Assembly: GCA_042663485.1 (NCBI GenBank)
Contig: JBHTAF010000001.1
Source of the DNA: Natronosalvus sp042663485
Lineage (GTDB): Archaea > Halobacteriota > Halobacteria > Halobacteriales > Natrialbaceae
Length of the DNA stretch: 64,000 nucleotides
Direction: 5' to 3' (one strand)
Part shown: in pieces, positions 61,630 through 64,000 of the stretch
How the letters are laid out: every line of letters starts with the position of its first letter
Position numbering within the stretch: position 1 is the first letter of the stretch
The notes under the pieces: generated by a model
Told to the model about the DNA's origin: nothing
What the model saw: the letters and a program-made list of their open reading frames with translations, nothing else
The model's database searches: none
Position numbers and translations under genes: made by a program

Positions 61630-62676
61630 ATGACCAACCGAACCTGCCGCACCTTCCAGACCGCACCGGCCGCCGTCCCGAAAGACGACACGGCGAAGTA
61701 CCTCAGATCCGGCCTCACCGCCGAGGGCTTCCAGGCTCCCGACTGGCTCGTCCCCGACCTCGAGGACGGCACCGCCCCGGACATGAAAGCCGAGGGCCTC
61801 GAGAACGTCTGTGAGTTGCTCCACGACTTCGAATTTCCCGGGGAGATCTGGCCGCGCGTTCAGTGGAGCTACGACGACGAGACTGTTCGTGCCCAGGGCC
61901 GCGAGGAAATAGACACGCTCGTCCGCAACGTGGGCGACGAGATCGACGGCATCGTGGTCCCCAAGGTCGGACGACAGGGAAACGTCGAGCGCGCCCTCGA
62001 GGCGGTGGCCAGAGCGGAAGCCGATCACGGCCACCCCGAGGGATCGATCGGGCTCTCGATCATCGTCGAGACGGCACGCGCCCGATCGGACCTGCGCGAG
62101 ATCGCCCGACTACGGACCGGCCCCGGCGGCGAGCGCCTCACCGCCCTCGTCTTCGGCCCCGTCGACTACACCGCCGAACTCGGCGGACGCGACCTCGGCG
62201 ACGGCCGCCCGCGCTGGGACGGCTTGCTCGAGGCGCTCTCGAACGAGGCGAGCGCGAACGACCTGCTGGCGATCGGCGGCCCGTTCGACGACCTCTTCGC
62301 CGAACGCGCGGGCGTGACCGTCTACAACGCCGACGGCTACGCCGACCAGGTCGAGCGCGAGGCGCGGATCGGCCTCGACGGCTCCTGGTCGCTGTACCCC
62401 AAACAGACGATCCAGGCCAACCGGATCCACACGCCCACGCCGGCAGAACTCGAGTGCGACGTGGACAAGATCGAACGGTTCAACGCCGCGAAAGTCGAGG
62501 GAACCGGCGCGGTGACGATCGACGGCCAGATGGTCGACGAGGCGACGTTCAAGAACTTCCGGAACACCGTCGAGACGGTTCGGGCGATCCACCGTACCCG
62601 TCCCGAACAGACGGACGATCTGTACGACGCGGGGGTGCTCGAGCGGGCGCTCGAACTCGAGTTATCGTACCGGTAG
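61630..62676 (+). CDS. mcl: beta-Methylmalyl-CoA lyase (CitE/HpcH-like)
   Basis: A 348-residue aldolase-type lyase cleaving beta-methylmalyl-CoA to glyoxylate and propionyl-CoA. CitE-family elements: RSGLTAEGFQAPDWLVPDLEDGTAPDMK (metal ligands Asp/Glu region), DGIVVPKVGRQGNVE, SIGLSIIVETARARSD, ALVFGPVDYTAELGG, and SLYPKQTIQANRIHTP. The start is 33 bp after mch, same operon. Glyoxylate then condenses with acetyl-CoA in a malate synthase step outside the window. Confidence 0.94.
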   Translation: MTNRTCRTFQTAPAAVPKDDTAKYLRSGLTAEGFQAPDWLVPDLEDGTAPDMKAEGLENVCELLHDFEFPGEIWPRVQWSYDDETVRAQGREEIDTLVRNVGDEIDGIVVPKVGRQGNVERALEAVARAEADHGHPEGSIGLSIIVETARARSDLREIARLRTGPGGERLTALVFGPVDYTAELGGRDLGDGRPRWDGLLEALSNEASANDLLAIGGPFDDLFAERAGVTVYNADGYADQVEREARIGLDGSWSLYPKQTIQANRIHTPTPAELECDVDKIERFNAAKVEGTGAVTIDGQMVDEATFKNFRNTVETVRAIHRTRPEQTDDLYDAGVLERALELELSYR

Positions 62677-62696
62677 GCTCATCGGACGCGCCGAGC

Positions 62697-62801
62697 GGTC
62701 GGAGAGTGGCTCGAGTGGTCGAAGAGCGGCCTCGGGTGGTCGGAGAGCGGCCTCGAGCAGTTGGGAAGCGGTTTCGAGCGGTCGGGCAACGGGCCTCGAG
62801 C
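62697..62801. repeat. Five imperfect 20-22 bp tandem units after mcl
   Basis: Units 62697-62716, 62717-62737, 62738-62759, 62760-62779 and 62780-62801 follow GGTCGGAGAGCGGCCTCGAGC. They begin 21 bp after the mcl stop and end before the convergent hypothetical gene (stop 62833). Units two and three differ by only two substitutions over their first twenty bases. They may act as a 3' boundary or be a slippage product. Confidence 0.7.
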
Positions 62802-62832
62802 GATCGACTGCAAGTGCAAATCGAGGCGCCAA

Positions 62833-63228
62833 TCACTCCGTCGCCGCGGTGTCTGTCTCTGTCCCTGCCTCCGAAAGCATCTCGACGCGGAACAGGTAGT
62901 CGTCGTAGGCGCCGTCGAGATTCGCGGGGCTCTCCTCGTCGGTATGTGCTCGACAGAGGAACGCCTTCGCCTCGACGGCACCGTGCCCGGTCTCTTCCTG
63001 GTAGCGTTCGACGACGACGAACGTCGCCGGTTCGGTACAGTCGCGACGGTGGCACTCTCGAGGCGAGTCGTGATCGTCGCCCGCCGGGCTCTCTTCGTCG
63101 GTTTCGTCCCACTCGTTCGGTGGTTCGGCCTCGTCACCACGGTCGCGCGCCTCCGAGACTTCCCGTTCTCGCTGGCGGTTCTCCTCGTCCCGAGCCTGCT
63201 TCTCTCGACTCCGTTTCGTGTCTGCCAT
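62833..63228 (-). CDS. Hypothetical haloarchaeal protein, charged N-terminus with Cys/His cluster
   Basis: A 131-residue protein. Residues 2-60 are very charged (KRSREKQARDEENRQRERE and an Asp/Glu tract), probably coiled or disordered. The C-terminal part has SPRECHRRDCTEPATFVV and KAFLCRAHTDEE, a C-x4-C...C-x2-H set that may bind zinc. No family was recognised. The ATG at 63228 is chosen because the upstream residues are Arg-rich shadow sequence. Confidence 0.6.
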   Translation of the reverse strand: MADTKRSREKQARDEENRQREREVSEARDRGDEAEPPNEWDETDEESPAGDDHDSPRECHRRDCTEPATFVVVERYQEETGHGAVEAKAFLCRAHTDEESPANLDGAYDDYLFRVEMLSEAGTETDTAATE

Positions 63229-63371
63229 ACGGTGACATACAGTCGTGAACGTGATAACGCTGTGGACGGCACGTGAATGGGCGCGCCAGGAATGGCTGTC
63301 AAGCCGCCGTCGCCAGTGAACCACACGCCGTCGACGCAAACGTTGATTGACCTGGCGGTCGTTACTGGGCC

Positions 63372-63806
63372 ATGATCGAGCATCCGGACGAACGACAACT
63401 GATCGTACGCGCACGGTCCCACCTGGAGCAGTGGACGAATCGTGCCCGAACCGAGGCGTACAGCGAACTGTTCGAAGGTGACGACCCGATTCTCACGGCC
63501 GGGGACGTACAGCTCCTCGATACGCTCGACTCGGCACTCGAGCGACAGGGTGGAGACGGCGTCTGGGGAACCGATCAGTACGGTATTCACACCGCTGGTG
63601 ACATGGGGTCTGACGTCCCGCTCGGTGTCGTCTGTGTTTACCACCCACAGATAACCGACGATTCCGTCCTCCGAGATGGAGACGGTATCGACGACGAGAC
63701 CGAAGAGCGACTCAACGCGGCACTCTGGCGATACAGCGAGCGCGTTTCGACACTCATCGAAGACGAACTCGAGGAGTTCATCGAGCGAACGCGGAGCGAA
63801 CCGTAA
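63372..63806 (+). CDS. Conserved haloarchaeal hypothetical protein (144 aa)
   Basis: A soluble acidic protein with no known domain. Start HPDERQLIVRARSHLEQWTNRARTEAYSELFEGDD, middle YGIHTAGDMGSDVPLGVVCVYHPQITDDS, end with two long acidic helices (LNAALWRYSERVSTLIEDELEEFI). The strong acidic composition supports real coding. No neighbours in an operon. Family naming (DUF7539-like) is from memory and uncertain. Confidence 0.7.
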   Translation: MIEHPDERQLIVRARSHLEQWTNRARTEAYSELFEGDDPILTAGDVQLLDTLDSALERQGGDGVWGTDQYGIHTAGDMGSDVPLGVVCVYHPQITDDSVLRDGDGIDDETEERLNAALWRYSERVSTLIEDELEEFIERTRSEP

Positions 63807-63912
63807 TCGAGGGGAGGTCGGATGCCTGCGCCCCCTTCGTTGCCACCGGGGCTGAACATCGATCAGGAAAAATACCACCGCCCGCAGAAATCGCGTTCGC
63901 CGACGTACTCGT

Positions 63913-64000
63913 TCACTCCGACTCGTCGTTCTTTCGCACTTCCGTGACGATCACGTCCCAGTCCGGCTGCTCGGGGCCGTTTCGACACTCCCACCCACCT
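63913..64000 (-). CDS. C-terminal end of a small protein, cut by the window edge
   Basis: The last 28 codons of a leftward gene are inside the window: WECRNGPEQPDWDVIVTEVR, then an acidic end and TGA at 63913-63915. The Cys and the Asn-Gly-Pro-Glu segment suit the second half of a zinc ribbon. Nothing more can be said. Confidence 0.5.
   Translation of the reverse strand, partial: GGWECRNGPEQPDWDVIVTEVRKNDESE

Noticed and set aside
59767..62034. 755-codon minus-strand frame across mal, mch and mcl
   Set aside because: The three cycle enzymes are certain on the plus strand; the antisense product ends in an Arg/Ser-rich stretch with no domain.
1..64000. Defence island, prophage, integrase or transposase
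   Set aside because: No gene of these classes was recognised on either strand, and tRNA-Thr at 53114-53187 has no adjacent integrase or repeated 3' end.

Overview
The window is chromosomal DNA of a haloarchaeon, most likely a member of the Natrialbales. The evidence is the high GC content, the very acidic proteins, the many twin-arginine lipoprotein signals, HTH_10 (bacterio-opsin activator type) regulators, a HalOD1 protein, archaeal GTP cyclohydrolase III, eIF-1A and deoxyhypusine synthase, and the strong overuse of the palindrome CTCGAG. The species is inferred from gene content only. I see no prophage, transposase, rRNA or CRISPR array. One tRNA gene (Thr, UGU) is present.

Layout. (1) 0-19 kb is an aromatic/phenylacetate catabolic region: an ABC substrate-binding lipoprotein, a stand-alone MaoC hydratase, enoyl-CoA hydratase, 3-hydroxyacyl-CoA dehydrogenase, thiolase, a second thiolase next to an HMG-CoA-synthase-like/DUF35 fusion, two phenylacetate-CoA ligases, a PaaI-type thioesterase, an HTH_10 regulator divergent from paaABCD, a detached PaaD zinc ribbon, an aldehyde dehydrogenase and a VOC epimerase-like protein. 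(2) 19.4-30.6 kb is a salt-physiology block: methylglyoxal synthase, TrkH, two paralogous amino-acid permeases carrying UspA tails, a free UspA, then TrkA-TrkH. (3) 30.6-43 kb is mostly housekeeping: PyrF, an AN1 zinc finger protein, a Nif3-like protein, a large secreted repeat protein, deoxyhypusine synthase, a GlmU-like nucleotidyltransferase, eIF-1A, a PQQ-type propeller lipoprotein and GlmS. (4) 43-51 kb has two HTH_10 regulators (one a 1107-residue multi-sensor) and a CcdA/TlpA/SCO redox-copper group divergent from a P19/Tp34-like metal lipoprotein. (5) 51-56 kb holds small and regulatory genes, tRNA-Thr, a CBS protein and GTP cyclohydrolase III. (6) 56-62.7 kb is a methylaspartate-cycle cluster: CoA-transferase, glutamate mutase S and E, methylaspartate ammonia-lyase, mesaconyl-CoA hydratase and methylmalyl-CoA lyase. 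Two conserved hypothetical genes and a partial gene end the window.

The two metabolic regions fit together. Phenylacetyl-CoA degradation yields acetyl-CoA and succinyl-CoA, and the methylaspartate cycle is the haloarchaeal route for growth on acetyl-CoA. The most unusual points are the split PaaD, the HMGCS-like/DUF35 fusion that has apparently lost its catalytic Cys and His, the repeat-built secreted protein at 34-35.8 kb, the SCO protein with a CX4C site and a His/Asp-rich insertion, and short imperfect tandem repeats that lie at or just after several stop codons.
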